A DNA stretch of 25,053 nucleotides from contig NC_017390.1 of NCBI RefSeq assembly GCF_000026985.1, positions 3,658,592 through 3,683,644 of the forward strand, in the 5' to 3' direction. The stretch is from Erwinia pyrifoliae DSM 12163. Its GTDB lineage: Bacteria > Pseudomonadota > Gammaproteobacteria > Enterobacterales > Enterobacteriaceae. Position 1 is the stretch's first letter, and the number at the start of each line of letters is the position of its first letter. The notes beneath the pieces are model-generated. The model searched no databases and was not told where the DNA came from. It saw only the letters and a program-made list of their open reading frames with translations. The position numbers were made by a program, and so were the translations under genes. Positions 1-9,012 of the stretch are shown here, piece after piece.

Positions 1-24
1 TACGCTTTCCTCCTTCGGAGTCAA
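1..24 (-). promoter_or_regulatory. rRNA operon P2 promoter, cut by window edge
   Basis: On the minus strand TTGACT (19-24) is followed after 16 bp by TA at the window edge, inside the string GCGTA. This fits the rrn P2 pattern, in which a TATTAT -10 box would continue outside the window. It lies about 90 bp downstream of P1, as in E. coli rrn operons. The -10 box cannot be seen, so the call rests on position and the -35 box. Confidence 0.7.
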
Positions 25-108
25 CCTCTTTTTGAGGGGTTTTTCCGGCGGTTCAGAACTTCCTGAACCTCTCAACACGCCGGCCTGTAAGCCGTTGTTC
101 CGTGTCAG

Positions 109-145
109 TGGAGGCGCATTATAGGGATCCGGATTGAATGCACAA
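109..145 (-). promoter_or_regulatory. rRNA operon P1 promoter
   Basis: On the minus strand TTGTGC (140-145) and a perfect TATAAT (118-123) are 16 bp apart, the short spacer typical of rrn P1. A GC-rich discriminator (GCGCCTCC) leads to a probable start at A109, within CCACTGACACGG as in E. coli rrn genes. Such discriminators make rrn P1 sensitive to ppGpp/DksA and to the initiating NTP level. Upstream (about 146-170) the DNA is A/T-rich with A-tracts, as expected for an UP element. The rRNA genes themselves lie left of the window. Confidence 0.9.
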
Positions 146-303
146 GCCTTTTTTCGATCTTTCTTTTTGACTGCTGGGTTTTCACTCTTTTTGCCGGGTT
201 ATCAGGCGATGCGCGCAATTTTAACGCGTTTTTCGCCTGATTAATTGATCCTTGATCGCTCTCAACGCTACGCTACAAGGATTGTTTATATTGAGAGATC
301 GCT
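146..303. promoter_or_regulatory. Divergent upstream region of rrn P1 and yrdA
   Basis: No gene is present here. The part next to rrn P1 (146-170) is A/T-rich and is a likely UP element; rrn P1 promoters usually have Fis sites further upstream, but I cannot place them with confidence. For yrdA on the plus strand the best promoter I can offer is TTGATC (252-257), 16 bp, TACAAG (274-279), which is weak. The function of the region is inferred from position. Confidence 0.45.
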
Positions 304-858
304 ATGAGCCACAATATTCGTGCGTATAAAGGAGTTCGTCCGCAGCTGGGTAACCGAGTGATGATTGATCCCACCAGCGTGGTGATTGGCAATGTAACAC
401 TGGCCGATGACGTAGGCATCTGGCCTTTGGCCGTTATCCGAGGTGACGTTAACCGGATCACTATCGGCAAACGTACCAACATTCAGGATGGTAGCGTACT
501 GCACCTCACCCACAAGTCAGCGGGTAATCCTGAAGGTTACCCGCTGATGATTGGCGAAGATGTTACCGTTGGACATAAAGCGATGTTGCACGGCTGCACT
601 ATTGGTAACAGGGTTCTGATTGGGATGGGTTCCATTCTGCTTGATGCTGTAACAGTAGAAGATGACGTGATGATTGGTGCCGGTAGCCTGGTTCCACCGG
701 GTAAGCGTCTTGAGAGCGGCTACCTCTACTTAGGCAGCCCGGCCAGGAAGGTACGCCCGCTGACGGAGGCTGAATTAAGTGGCCTGGTCTATTCCGCCAA
801 TAACTATGTCCGCTGGAAAGATGACTATCTCTTTGAGGAGAGCCAGACCCAGCCCTGA
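304..858 (+). CDS. yrdA: YrdA, gamma-carbonic anhydrase-family hexapeptide protein
   Basis: The 184-residue product has the same length as E. coli YrdA. It is a left-handed beta-helix protein: repeated hexapeptide units (for example VVIGNVTLADDV, GIWPLAVIRGDV, VTVGHKAMLHGC, VLIGMGS, VMIGAGS) fill residues 15-135 and a C-terminal helix follows. H91 and H96 have the spacing of two zinc ligands of gamma-carbonic anhydrases, and H67 or H70 could supply the third. The family is structurally a trimeric zinc enzyme, but the physiological reaction of YrdA is not settled. The start follows GAGAG. Its last 34 nt overlap the convergent yrdB. It is divergent from the rRNA operon, as in E. coli. Confidence 0.95.
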   Translation: MSHNIRAYKGVRPQLGNRVMIDPTSVVIGNVTLADDVGIWPLAVIRGDVNRITIGKRTNIQDGSVLHLTHKSAGNPEGYPLMIGEDVTVGHKAMLHGCTIGNRVLIGMGSILLDAVTVEDDVMIGAGSLVPPGKRLESGYLYLGSPARKVRPLTEAELSGLVYSANNYVRWKDDYLFEESQTQP

Positions 859-1085
859 GCATCTTCCTGCTGATGCTTGATGGCCCGTTCCGCAAGTTCT
901 TCGAACTCCCACCGGTTAAGGCGAAAACAGGCCAGAGCATCTCGCTCCGAATGAAAGCGGCGAAGCAGTTCTTCGCCGTTAATCGCACAAATCAACTGAA
1001 AGCCACTGGCCTGGGCGCTAAAGCACACAGCCTGCCTCGCTTCATCCCACCATTCGCGCTCCGGAAACTGAATGGCCTGATTCAC
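825..1085 (-). CDS. yrdB: YrdB, DUF1488-type small protein
   Basis: The product is an 86-residue acidic protein that closely follows E. coli YrdB ([11 protein letters not shown]..., ...DAQGWVWL). Its function is unknown. I chose the GTG at 1083-1085 because the conserved protein begins there and because GTGA overlaps the aroE stop codon, implying translational coupling; the open frame continues upstream only as an aroE shadow. The C-terminus runs a few residues (SSKR) beyond the WVWL end expected from E. coli, and this makes the gene overlap the convergent yrdA by 34 bp. It is the last gene of the dprA-to-yrdB run. Confidence 0.9.
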   Translation of the reverse strand: MNQAIQFPEREWWDEARQAVCFSAQASGFQLICAINGEELLRRFHSERDALACFRLNRWEFEELAERAIKHQQEDAQGWVWLSSKR

Positions 1086-1900
1086 GCACGCATCTCCGCT
1101 TTCAGTGCGCTGATGGCCGCCGTAATTTCCGGCATTACCCCGTGCCACAACATAAAAGAGTGAGCCGCTTGCCCCACCAGCATTCCCAAACCATCGGCCA
1201 TCTGAGAGGCTCCCTGCTGACGGCACCATTGCAGGAATGGCGTGTCTCCAATCTGATAGAACATGTCGTAGCAGCGGGTATACTCGCCGGCCAAACAGCC
1301 TGGAAGATCGGGTGTTTCTCCAGCGACTCCGCTTGAAGTGGCATTGATCACCAGATCAAACGGCCCTTCGGCTAATGGCTCTTTCGCCATTGAACTGATA
1401 CGCCCGCTGTGTCGGAAAAGCTGCACCAGATCCTCTGCTTTCGCCTGGGTACGATTAGTCACTGTCAGGCTGCATCCAAACGAAAGTAGCGGAAGGATCA
1501 CACCTCGTGCCGCACCACCAGCCCCTACCAACAGGATCCGATCGTCCGGTTTGATCAAATCTAAGCGTTCAAGATCGCTCAGCAGACCAATGCCGTCAGT
1601 GTTATCACCTAATAACCGTCCATCATCCAGCTTCTTCAGCGTGTTAACCGCCCCGGACAGTGCCGCACGTTCGGTCCGTTCGCTGGCAAGCTCGTAAGCC
1701 AGCTGCTTAAACGGCAAAGTGACATTGGCCCCCCGTCCACCCTGGACAAAAAACGCGCGTGCCGCAGCCTTAAATCCATCAAGCGGCGCGCACAGACGTT
1801 CATAAGGATGTGCAATTCCGGTTTGCTCGGCAAACAGCTGATGAATACGCGGTGATTTACTGTGATTAATCGGATTACCGATAACGACAAAAGATGACAT
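1082..1900 (-). CDS. aroE: Shikimate dehydrogenase (NADP+), AroE
   Basis: AroE reduces 3-dehydroshikimate to shikimate with NADPH, the fourth step of the aromatic amino acid pathway, in the cytosol. The 272-residue product shows the shikimate-binding Ser pair S14/S16 (NPINHSKSP), catalytic K65 (GANVTLPFK), N86 and D102 (NTDGIG). It also has the glycine-rich NADP loop GAGGAARG at 126-133 and the NADP-phosphate motif NRTQAK at about 149-154. Length and all these residues match E. coli AroE. The ATG lies 12 nt after the tsaC stop with GAGAG upstream, and the stop overlaps the yrdB GTG. Its neighbours are translation genes, so linkage to aromatic synthesis is not expected from context. Confidence 0.98.
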   Translation of the reverse strand: MSSFVVIGNPINHSKSPRIHQLFAEQTGIAHPYERLCAPLDGFKAAARAFFVQGGRGANVTLPFKQLAYELASERTERAALSGAVNTLKKLDDGRLLGDNTDGIGLLSDLERLDLIKPDDRILLVGAGGAARGVILPLLSFGCSLTVTNRTQAKAEDLVQLFRHSGRISSMAKEPLAEGPFDLVINATSSGVAGETPDLPGCLAGEYTRCYDMFYQIGDTPFLQWCRQQGASQMADGLGMLVGQAAHSFMLWHGVMPEITAAISALKAEMRA

Positions 1901-1912
1901 AGTTTGCTCTCA

Positions 1913-2485
1913 TTATCCCTGGCGAATTAATTCACCGGTTAGCACATCGCGGATTTCCGATGGATTGAGGCGACCACCGGTCTCGCCCTTTAATACCGGG
2001 AAATCAGGGCCAAACTGCGCCAGTACTTCAGCGACGTGGCGGCACGGCGGCAACCCGGTCAAATTAGCGCTGGTTGAAACCAGCGGCTTACCAAAAGCAT
2101 GGCACAAAGCGATGACATCAGGATGGTCGCTAACGCGTACCGCCAGGGTAGTAAATTGCCCGGTTAGCCAGCCCGGCGTGGTGCTGCGAGCCGGCAATAC
2201 CCATGTTACCGGGCCAGGCCAACGAGAGAACATGCGCGCTTTCTGTTCAGCTGAAAGCTGTTCGTCGGCAATCCAGGGAATCAGCTGCTGATAATCAGCG
2301 GCGATCAGGATCAGTCCTTTCTTGACGGGTCGCTGCTTTAATACCAGCAGCCGCATCACCGCTTCTTCGCTATCAGGATCGCAACCCAGGCCAAACACCG
2401 CTTCGGTCGGATAGGCAATCACTTGCGACTGGGCCAACTGTTCAACACACTGCGCCAACGAATCAACCACGGGGTTCATCTTCAC
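1913..2485 (-). CDS. tsaC: Threonylcarbamoyl-AMP synthase TsaC
   Basis: TsaC (formerly YrdC/RimN) makes L-threonylcarbamoyladenylate from Thr, bicarbonate and ATP, the first step of t6A37 modification of ANN-decoding tRNAs. The 190-residue product carries the YrdC-domain hallmarks [15 protein letters not shown] (from about residue 22), KxRP (LKQRPVKKG), the WPGPVT motif, and the STSAN motif near residue 140. The GTG at 2483-2485 is preferred: it has AGGA 7 nt upstream and gives exactly the E. coli length. The ATG two codons later is the alternative. The start overlaps the yrdD 3' end by 23 nt. Confidence 0.97.
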   Translation of the reverse strand: MKMNPVVDSLAQCVEQLAQSQVIAYPTEAVFGLGCDPDSEEAVMRLLVLKQRPVKKGLILIAADYQQLIPWIADEQLSAEQKARMFSRWPGPVTWVLPARSTTPGWLTGQFTTLAVRVSDHPDVIALCHAFGKPLVSTSANLTGLPPCRHVAEVLAQFGPDFPVLKGETGGRLNPSEIRDVLTGELIRQG

Positions 2486-3032
2486 TACGGTTTCCTGATG
2501 TTACGGGTTTGCCACAGGCTTTACTGGCGCAGAAACGCTTTGTACCTCTGGCCGTTTTTTTCTCGATAAGCAGCGGAAACTGGCAAAACTCGCAGACACC
2601 TTCCACCGGCTTGTCGTTCACCGCAAACTGGCAATCAGGATAACGGTCGCAGGCATAAAACGCTTTACCATAGCGCGAACGACGCTGGATCAATCTTCCG
2701 CTGTCGCATTGCGGACAGGCGAGCGTAGTTTCATCTGGCTTATCGATAGTCTCGGTGTGTCCGCATTCGGGGTAACGTCCACAGGCAATAAACATGCCGT
2801 AGCGCCCCTGACGCAGCACCAGATCGCCACCGCAGTGCGGGCAAAGCTGTCCATCAAGCACTTTAACGATATGCCCGTCAGCCTGAGCTTTAAGCGGTCG
2901 AATAAAGTGACATGCGGGGTACTGCGAGCAACCAAGAAAAGCACCGTGTTTCCCGGAGCGCATAACCAGTTCTGCCCCGCACTGGGGGCAGGGTTCATTT
3001 TTCCGCGCAGCGAAAAGCGCATTTTTATTCAT
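2463..3032 (-). CDS. yrdD: YrdD, stand-alone topoisomerase-type zinc-finger protein
   Basis: The 189-residue protein consists almost only of four C-terminal topoisomerase I-type zinc fingers. Each unit has a CxxC pair and most close with CxxYPxC: C15/C18 with C35/C41, then CPHC, CPQC and CEFC units. It therefore probably binds single-stranded nucleic acid, but it lacks any strand-cutting domain, and its role is not known. The ATG at 3030-3032 gives [13 protein letters not shown], which aligns with the start of E. coli YrdD; the longer open frame upstream runs through smg and is rejected. The Shine-Dalgarno sequence is weak. The C-terminus (SEDEPRG) is somewhat longer than in E. coli and overlaps tsaC. 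Confidence 0.92.
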   Translation of the reverse strand: MNKNALFAARKNEPCPQCGAELVMRSGKHGAFLGCSQYPACHFIRPLKAQADGHIVKVLDGQLCPHCGGDLVLRQGRYGMFIACGRYPECGHTETIDKPDETTLACPQCDSGRLIQRRSRYGKAFYACDRYPDCQFAVNDKPVEGVCEFCQFPLLIEKKTARGTKRFCASKACGKPVTSGNRSEDEPRG

Positions 3033-3057
3033 AACATTGTTTACACGAAGGCAATCT

Positions 3058-3531
3058 TCAGTGCAGCATTCCTTCATTGGCTTCGAAAAGCAGTTCTTCC
3101 ATTTGCTGATAAGCGTTTTCACATCCCGGGATGTTGAACAACACCATCAGCACCACCCATTTGAGATCGTCCAGATCGAACTCCAGGGTATCAAGCGCCA
3201 TAATACGTTCGATAACCATTTCACGCGTTTCCAGATTCAGCACCTGAATTTGCTCCAGGAACAGAATAAAGCCACGGCAGTTGGCATCCAAACGCTGACT
3301 CTCTTCCCCGGTGTAGATACGCATAGACAGCGGATCGGTTGTCAGCAGAACCGGAGCAACCAACCCATCCTGATAGTCTGCTAACTTCTCTAACCAGTTC
3401 AACGCATTATAAATATCTTCACGATGAAAACCTGCATCGGTTAAATCATCAGTTAACTTATCCTGATCCACACGCATTTCTGCCTCATTGTGGATATACG
3501 TTTCAAATAAGTACATGAGTACGTCGAACAT
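3058..3531 (-). CDS. smg: Smg family protein (DUF494)
   Basis: The 157-residue acidic, mainly helical protein matches the length and start ([18 protein letters not shown]) of E. coli Smg. The molecular function is not established; the gene lies next to dprA in many proteobacteria, and this neighbourhood is kept here. No membrane segment or metal-binding motif is evident. Its first 29 nt overlap the dprA 3' end, suggesting coupled translation, and yrdD starts 25 nt downstream. Confidence 0.93.
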   Translation of the reverse strand: MFDVLMYLFETYIHNEAEMRVDQDKLTDDLTDAGFHREDIYNALNWLEKLADYQDGLVAPVLLTTDPLSMRIYTGEESQRLDANCRGFILFLEQIQVLNLETREMVIERIMALDTLEFDLDDLKWVVLMVLFNIPGCENAYQQMEELLFEANEGMLH

Positions 3532-4627
3532 GGCTTGCCCTCCTCAATCGGACATAGCCGCCGGGTACAGCTGCGATCCACCCTGCTAACTCCAACTCAA
3601 GCAGCTTCGCTACGATGGCTGGCACAGGTTGGCCGGCACGTTCAGCGACGACGTCAACAGGTGTAACCTCATCTCCTACGTTAGCCAACACATCGGGAAA
3701 TGGCAATGGAGGATTGTTGCCCGCGTCTGAATTGTTTGTTAGCGGTGTTAAAACGGGTAGCCACGAGAAGTCACTGTGCATCTCTTCCAGAATATTATTA
3801 GGGTGCGCAACCAATAATGCCCCCTGTTGGATCAGCCAGTGGGTTCCTTCACTGCCCGGGTTACCCAGCGCCCCGGGTAGCGCATATACGTTACGGTTCT
3901 GTTCCAGCGCCAGCTTTGCGGTCACCAGTGAACCACTGCGTAGCGTAGCTTCCACCACCAGTACCCCGCGACTCAGGCCGCTGATAATTCTGTTGCGCCG
4001 GGGAAAATGAGCGGGTAGGGGTTTAACCGATAGCGGAAACTCAGAAACCAGCGCCCCACCGCTATCAATGATCTGCTGTGCTAATGCTTGGTGCTGCCGT
4101 GGGTAAACCGCTTGCAGCCCGCTGCCCAGTACCGCCAGGGTTTTTCCCTGAACTTCCAGCACCGCACCGTGGGCAATACCGTCAATACCTAATGCCAGCC
4201 CGCTGGTAATAGTCAAACCACTTAAGGCCAGCGCCTGACTGAACCAGCTCCCCCACTCGCGGCCATAGTGCGAACAGTGGCGGCTACCCACTATCGCCAG
4301 CTGCGGTGATGCCAGTAAAGTCGGATCGCCCGCAACAAACAGCATCAGCGGAAAGTTGATGATGGATTTAAGCTGTTCAGGGTAACAGGGGCTGTGTGGC
4401 GTCAAAAAATGATGCAGGGGGGATTCCAGCCAGCGAAAACTTTGCACGATAATATCGGCATCGTAATCAAGGAACGCCTGTTGTTGCACAGTTGACAGCC
4501 TCAATGATGCAAGATGGCTGGCCCCAGGGGCAGTGAAATCCAGTAGCTGACTCATCAGATCCAGCCGCTGCGAACTGGATAAGCCAGGTACTCCCGAAAG
4601 CCTCAACGCACACTCGACTGGCGACAT
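3503..4627 (-). CDS. dprA: DNA-processing protein DprA (Smf)
   Basis: DprA loads RecA onto incoming single-stranded DNA during natural transformation; in non-competent enterobacteria its role is less clear. The 374-residue product has the extended Rossmann fold: VGSR at 113-116, SGLALGID at 142-149, [11 protein letters not shown] at 209-219 and [10 protein letters not shown] at 228-237. A C-terminal winged-helix domain ([21 protein letters not shown] and following, about 310-374) is strongly like E. coli. The N-terminal 100 residues (SAM-like part) are much more diverged. The ATG has GGGAGAAG upstream. A perfect TTGACA (4680-4685, minus) lies upstream but without a good -10 box at 17 bp. It is the first gene of the dprA-smg-yrdD-tsaC-aroE-yrdB run. 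Confidence 0.96.
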   Translation of the reverse strand: MSPVECALRLSGVPGLSSSQRLDLMSQLLDFTAPGASHLASLRLSTVQQQAFLDYDADIIVQSFRWLESPLHHFLTPHSPCYPEQLKSIINFPLMLFVAGDPTLLASPQLAIVGSRHCSHYGREWGSWFSQALALSGLTITSGLALGIDGIAHGAVLEVQGKTLAVLGSGLQAVYPRQHQALAQQIIDSGGALVSEFPLSVKPLPAHFPRRNRIISGLSRGVLVVEATLRSGSLVTAKLALEQNRNVYALPGALGNPGSEGTHWLIQQGALLVAHPNNILEEMHSDFSWLPVLTPLTNNSDAGNNPPLPFPDVLANVGDEVTPVDVVAERAGQPVPAIVAKLLELELAGWIAAVPGGYVRLRRASHVRRTHVLI

Positions 4628-4678
4628 GAACTTCTCCCTGATGTTGTCCCTTATCCCTGAAGGTTAGCGTATGGAATG

Positions 4679-4708
4679 CTGTCAATCGCCGCGCGAAATG
4701 TCTACAAT
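4679..4708 (+). promoter_or_regulatory. Possible promoter of def-fmt-rsmB
   Basis: CTGTCA (4679-4684) and TACAAT (4703-4708) are separated by 18 bp, each matching the sigma-70 consensus at four or five of six positions. The start would fall near 4715, inside a perfect 6-bp inverted repeat (4710-4725), with the def ATG about 40 nt on. The region is the divergent spacer between dprA and def, so a promoter for each direction is expected. Confidence 0.4.
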
Positions 4709-4753
4709 AAGAGATATAAATCTCTCAACCCTTGAATATAGATCTGGAAAGTT

Positions 4754-5263
4754 ATGTCCGTTTTGCAGGTATTACATTTTCCTGACGAGCGCCTGCGCAT
4801 CGTTGCGAAACCCGTTAAAGAAGTGAATGCGAATATTCAGCGTATCGTCGATGATATGTTCGAAACCATGTACGCCGAAGAAGGCATTGGGCTGGCAGCC
4901 ACCCAGGTCGATATCCATCAGCGTATTATCGTTATCGACGTCTCCGAGAATCGCGATGAACGTCTGGTGTTGATCAACCCGGAACTGCTGGAAAAGAGCG
5001 GTGAAACAGGTATTGAAGAAGGCTGTTTGTCTATCCCTGAACAGCGTGCGCTGGTGCCTCGTGCCGAGAAAGTCAAAATCCGGGCGCTGGATCGTGACGG
5101 TAACAGCGTCGAGCTGGAAGCGGATGGCCTGCTGGCCATTTGTATTCAGCATGAGATGGACCATCTGGTCGGCAAGCTGTTCATCGATTACTTGTCGCCC
5201 ATGAAACGTCAGCGTATCCGTCAGAAACTGGAAAAACTGTATCGCCAGAACGCACGCGACTGA
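4754..5263 (+). CDS. def: Peptide deformylase
   Basis: Def removes the N-formyl group from nascent proteins at the ribosome exit, using Fe2+ or Zn2+. The 169-residue product has all three family motifs: GIGLAATQ (44-51), EGCLS (89-93, metal ligand C91) and QHEMDHL (132-138, metal ligands H133 and H137, catalytic E134). The C-terminal basic helix ([16 protein letters not shown]) is the ribosome-binding element known for E. coli Def. It is followed after 23 nt by fmt, which performs the opposite formylation step, the usual pairing. Confidence 0.98.
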   Translation: MSVLQVLHFPDERLRIVAKPVKEVNANIQRIVDDMFETMYAEEGIGLAATQVDIHQRIIVIDVSENRDERLVLINPELLEKSGETGIEEGCLSIPEQRALVPRAEKVKIRALDRDGNSVELEADGLLAICIQHEMDHLVGKLFIDYLSPMKRQRIRQKLEKLYRQNARD

Positions 5264-5286
5264 GTGCGTTGACTGAAAGGTAAAAC

Positions 5287-6234
5287 GTGTCCGATTCATT
5301 AAATATCATTTTTGCCGGCACTCCTGACTTTGCAGCGCGTCATCTTGACGCGCTGTTGTCTTCCGGGCATCGGGTAGTGGGCGTCTTCACCCAGCCAGAC
5401 CGCCCCGCCGGCCGGGGTAACAAAGTGACCGCAAGCCCGGTGAAACAGCTGGCTGAGCAGCATAATATCGCTGTTTTTCAACCTGCCTCGCTGCGCTCTG
5501 AAGAAAATCAGCAGCTGGTCGCCGCTCTGAACGCCGACGTCATGGTGGTAGTGGCCTACGGGCTTATCCTGCCAAAAGCCGTGCTGGATATGCCGCGCCT
5601 CGGCTGCATCAACGTGCACGGTTCCCTGCTGCCACGCTGGCGCGGTGCCGCACCAATCCAGCGCTCGCTGTGGGCGGGTGACGCCGAGACTGGGGTAACC
5701 ATCATGCAGATGGATATCGGGCTGGACACCGGGGATATGTTGCATAAGCTGGCCTGCCCGATTGACGCCGCTGATACCAGCGCCACGCTGTACGATAAAT
5801 TGGCCGATCTCGGCCCCGCTGGCCTGTTAACCACGCTGGCACAGCTGGCAGGCGGCAGCGCCCGGCCGCAGGTACAGGACGAATCACTGGTTAGCTACGC
5901 GGAAAAGCTCAGTAAAGAAGAGGCTCGGCTCGACTGGTCGCTTTCTGCGGAGCAGTTGGGACGCTGTATTCGTGCCTTTAATCCCTGGCCCGTAAGCTAC
6001 TTTGTGATTGATGAGCAGCCGGTGAAGGTGTGGAAAGCTTCCGTGCTGCCTGCTGTCAATGGTCATCAGCCGGGCGAGATCCTGCAGGCCGATAAGCAGG
6101 GCATTCAGGTTGTTACTGCCGATGGCGTGTTGAATATTGAAGAGTTACAGCCTGCAGGTAAAAAGGCGATGAAGGCTCAGGATCTGCTTAACTCCCGCCG
6201 TGAATGGTTTACCCCTGGCAATATAATTGCCTGA
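5287..6234 (+). CDS. fmt: Methionyl-tRNA formyltransferase
   Basis: Fmt transfers a formyl group from 10-formyl-tetrahydrofolate to Met-tRNA(fMet), making the initiator tRNA. The 315 residues equal the E. coli length. The catalytic set is visible: N109 and H111 in the [14 protein letters not shown] segment and D147 in IGLDTGD. The N-terminal formyltransferase domain (to about 190) is followed by a linker and a C-terminal beta-barrel domain that binds tRNA (from about 208). The start is GTG with AAAGG upstream at good spacing; no ATG fits the family start. A hairpin and rsmB follow. Confidence 0.98.
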   Translation: MSDSLNIIFAGTPDFAARHLDALLSSGHRVVGVFTQPDRPAGRGNKVTASPVKQLAEQHNIAVFQPASLRSEENQQLVAALNADVMVVVAYGLILPKAVLDMPRLGCINVHGSLLPRWRGAAPIQRSLWAGDAETGVTIMQMDIGLDTGDMLHKLACPIDAADTSATLYDKLADLGPAGLLTTLAQLAGGSARPQVQDESLVSYAEKLSKEEARLDWSLSAEQLGRCIRAFNPWPVSYFVIDEQPVKVWKASVLPAVNGHQPGEILQADKQGIQVVTADGVLNIEELQPAGKKAMKAQDLLNSRREWFTPGNIIA

Positions 6235-6241
6235 CACGTTG

Positions 6242-6259
6242 CCCGGCCATGATGCCGGG
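6242..6259 (+). other. Hairpin between fmt and rsmB
   Basis: A perfect 6-bp inverted repeat (CCCGGC / GCCGGG) with a 6-nt loop lies 8 nt after the fmt stop codon and 25 nt before the rsmB start. There is no T-tract behind it, so it is not a standard intrinsic terminator. It may protect the fmt mRNA 3' end or weaken read-through; this is inference. Confidence 0.5.
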
Positions 6260-6284
6260 TCAGCGTCAGAATTGTGAATTTCCA

Positions 6285-7574
6285 ATGAAAAAAATGACTA
6301 ATTTACGCTGCATCGCCGCCCGGACTATTGAACAGGTTGTCGAACAAGGGCAGTCACTGAGTAACGTGCTGCCCGCCGCCCAAAAAAGCGTCGGCGACAA
6401 AGATGCTGCCCTGCTGCAGGAACTTTGCTATGGCGTACTGCGTACCCTACCGCAGCTGGAATGGATTATCAGCAAGCTGATGTCGCGCCCTATGACCGGC
6501 AAACAGCGTGCGCTTCATTTCCTGATCATGGTCGGGCTTTATCAACTGATGTTCACGCGCATTCCGCCCCACGCAGCGCTGGCAGAAACGGTGGAAGCTG
6601 CCGTAGCGCTGAAACGCCCGCAGCTGAAAGGGTTGATCAACGGCGTACTGCGCCAGTTCCAGCGCCAGCAGGACGAACTGATGCAGCAAATGAACGACGG
6701 CGACCAGCAGTATCTGCATCCCAAATGGTTGCTGGAGCGCCTGAAGCGTGCCTGGCCAGTTCAGTGGCAGCAAATTGTGGCTGCGAATAATCAGCGTCCG
6801 CCGATGTGGCTGCGCGTCAACCGTCAGCACCACAGCCGGGATACCTGGCTGGCTTTGCTGGAAGAGAGCGGCAAACAGGCGTTTACTCATCCCCGGCACA
6901 GCGATGCGCTACGGCTGGAGCTGCCGTGCGCCGTGCACCAGCTTCCGGGTTTCGACCAGGGCTGGGTCACCGTGCAGGATGCCTCTGCTCAGGGATGCGT
7001 GGCGCTGCTTGCCCCACGGGACGGGGAACAGATCCTCGATCTTTGTGCTGCCCCCGGAGGGAAAACCACACATATTTTGGAAGCGGCACCACAGGCGAAA
7101 GTATTGGCTGTGGATGTTGACGCCCAACGCCTGGCAAGAATTAGTGAGAATTTACAACGTCTTAATCTGCATGCAGAGGTTAAGCTCGGCGATGGCCGTA
7201 CGCCAGCGGCATGGTGTGGTGACAGGCTATTCGATCGTATCCTGCTGGATGCTCCCTGTTCAGCAACCGGGGTGATCCGCCGTCATCCGGATATCAAATG
7301 GCTGCGCCGCGACCGAGATATCGCGGAGCTGGCAGCGCTGCAACAGCAAATACTGGATGCCGTCTGGCCTTATCTGAAGTCCGGAGGTACGCTGCTTTAT
7401 GCGACCTGCTCGGTGCTGCCTGAAGAGAACCATCTGCAGATAAGCCAGTTTTTGCAGCGCCATGCCAATGCCGTTTTGGTTGAGACTGGCGATTTGACTC
7501 AGCCGGGGATCCAGGTCTTCCCACAAGTGGATGGCGGTGACGGTTTCTACTACGCGAAATTGGTAAAAAAGTGA
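6285..7574 (+). CDS. rsmB: 16S rRNA m5C967 methyltransferase RsmB
   Basis: RsmB (Fmu/Sun) methylates C967 of 16S rRNA using S-adenosylmethionine. With the ATG at 6285 the product has 429 residues, exactly the E. coli length, and begins [17 protein letters not shown]; the open frame extends back into fmt but that part is not conserved. An N-terminal NusB-like RNA-binding domain (about 1-140) precedes the Rossmann methyltransferase domain. [10 protein letters not shown] lies at 252-261, and the two cysteines of RNA m5C enzymes are C325 (DAPCSATGV) and catalytic C375 ([10 protein letters not shown]). The Shine-Dalgarno sequence is weak, so coupling to fmt is plausible. Confidence 0.97.
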   Translation: MKKMTNLRCIAARTIEQVVEQGQSLSNVLPAAQKSVGDKDAALLQELCYGVLRTLPQLEWIISKLMSRPMTGKQRALHFLIMVGLYQLMFTRIPPHAALAETVEAAVALKRPQLKGLINGVLRQFQRQQDELMQQMNDGDQQYLHPKWLLERLKRAWPVQWQQIVAANNQRPPMWLRVNRQHHSRDTWLALLEESGKQAFTHPRHSDALRLELPCAVHQLPGFDQGWVTVQDASAQGCVALLAPRDGEQILDLCAAPGGKTTHILEAAPQAKVLAVDVDAQRLARISENLQRLNLHAEVKLGDGRTPAAWCGDRLFDRILLDAPCSATGVIRRHPDIKWLRRDRDIAELAALQQQILDAVWPYLKSGGTLLYATCSVLPEENHLQISQFLQRHANAVLVETGDLTQPGIQVFPQVDGGDGFYYAKLVKK

Positions 7575-7632
7575 CAGAGGTGGTGCCGCTACACGGCTCC
7601 ACAACCGGACGAAACCTACAGATTGAAGCACA

Positions 7633-9009
7633 ATGAAAATTATCATTCTTGGTGCAGGACAGGTCGGCGGCACTCTCGCTGAAAACCTGGTCGGAGAAAA
7701 TAACGATATTACTCTGGTCGATACCAATGCTCTGCGCCTGCGTCAGTTGCAGGACAAGTTCGATCTGCGCGTGGTTCAGGGACATGGTTCTCACCCTCGG
7801 GTGCTGCGCGAGGCGGGTGCCGAAGATGCAGACATGCTGGTGGCAGTGACCAACTCCGACGAAACCAACATGGTGGCTTGCCAGGTTGCCTATTCGCTGT
7901 TTAACACGCCAAACCGCATTGCCCGCATCCGTGCGCCGGACTACATACGTGATGCCGATAAGCTGTTTATTCCTGAAGCCGTGCCCATTGACCACCTTAT
8001 TTCGCCCGAGCAGCTGGTCATTGACAATATCTACCGCCTGATTGAATACCCGGGAGCACTTCAGGTGGTTAACTTTGCCGAAGGTAAAGTCAGCCTGGCG
8101 GTAGTTAAAGCTTACTATGGCGGCCCGTTGGTCGGTAATGCCCTGGCGGTAATGCGTGAACATATGCCGCATATTGATACCCGTGTTGCCGCCATTTTCC
8201 GTCAGGATCGACCCATTCGTCCTCAGGGTTCAACCCTTATTGAAGCGGGCGACGAAGTCTTCTTTATCGCCGCCAGCCAGCATATTCGCGCGGTGATGAG
8301 TGAGTACCAACGCCTGGAAAAACCTTATAAGCGCATTATGATTGTCGGCGGCGGGAACATCGGCTTCGGTCTGGCGCAGCGGCTGGAAAAACACTACAGC
8401 GTCAAGCTGATCGAACACGATCAGCAGCGTGCGGCAGAGCTGGCTGAAAATTTGCAAAATACCATCGTATTTTACGGTGACGCTTCCGATCAGGAGTTGC
8501 TGGCCGAGGAACACGTCGATCAGATCGATCTGTTTATCGCCATCACCAACGATGACGAAGCCAACATTATGTCGGCGATGCTGGCAAAACGAATGGGGGC
8601 GAAAAAGGCAATGGTGCTAATTCAGCGCCGCGCCTACGTCGATCTGGTGCAGGGCAGCGTCATCGATATTGCGATATCTCCGCAGCAGGCGACGATTTCC
8701 GCTCTGCTCGGCCATGTTCGTAAAGCCGATATCGTCGGCGTTTCATCATTGCGCCGTGGTGTGGCAGAGGCAATCGAGGCCATCGCCCATGGTGAAGAAT
8801 CTACCTCGAAAGTTGTGGGCCGCCAGATTAATGATATCAAGCTGCCACCGGGAACCATTATAGGTGCAGTGGTTCGCGGCGACGATGTAATGATTGCCAA
8901 CAACAATCTGCGCATTGAGCAGGGCGATCATGTGATTATGTTCCTCACCGATAAGAAATTTGTGCCCGATGTTGAAAGGCTTTTCCAGCCTAGTCCTTTC
9001 TTCCTTTAA
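7633..9009 (+). CDS. trkA: Trk potassium uptake system NAD-binding protein TrkA
   Basis: TrkA is the peripheral cytoplasmic regulator of the TrkG/TrkH K+ channels. The 458-residue product has two tandem RCK units. The first NAD-binding fold starts with GAGQVG (7-12) and has the acidic D30 after the second strand. The second starts near residue 234 ([10 protein letters not shown]) and has LIEHD about 25 residues later. Each is followed by a TrkA-C domain. Length equals E. coli TrkA. It begins 58 nt after rsmB with a modest Shine-Dalgarno (GAAG), and a 7-bp hairpin follows its stop codon. Confidence 0.98.
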   Translation: MKIIILGAGQVGGTLAENLVGENNDITLVDTNALRLRQLQDKFDLRVVQGHGSHPRVLREAGAEDADMLVAVTNSDETNMVACQVAYSLFNTPNRIARIRAPDYIRDADKLFIPEAVPIDHLISPEQLVIDNIYRLIEYPGALQVVNFAEGKVSLAVVKAYYGGPLVGNALAVMREHMPHIDTRVAAIFRQDRPIRPQGSTLIEAGDEVFFIAASQHIRAVMSEYQRLEKPYKRIMIVGGGNIGFGLAQRLEKHYSVKLIEHDQQRAAELAENLQNTIVFYGDASDQELLAEEHVDQIDLFIAITNDDEANIMSAMLAKRMGAKKAMVLIQRRAYVDLVQGSVIDIAISPQQATISALLGHVRKADIVGVSSLRRGVAEAIEAIAHGEESTSKVVGRQINDIKLPPGTIIGAVVRGDDVMIANNNLRIEQGDHVIMFLTDKKFVPDVERLFQPSPFFL

Positions 9010-9012
9010 TAT

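Noticed and set aside
6204..6284. Longer N-terminus for RsmB starting inside fmt
   Set aside because: The extra 27 codons are not conserved and overlap fmt; the ATG at 6285 gives the family start and the exact expected length.
7294..8172. A 292-codon open frame on the minus strand across rsmB and trkA
   Set aside because: It is antisense to two genes with complete family motifs, has no recognisable protein similarity and no ribosome binding site, and is a shadow of GC-rich third codon positions.
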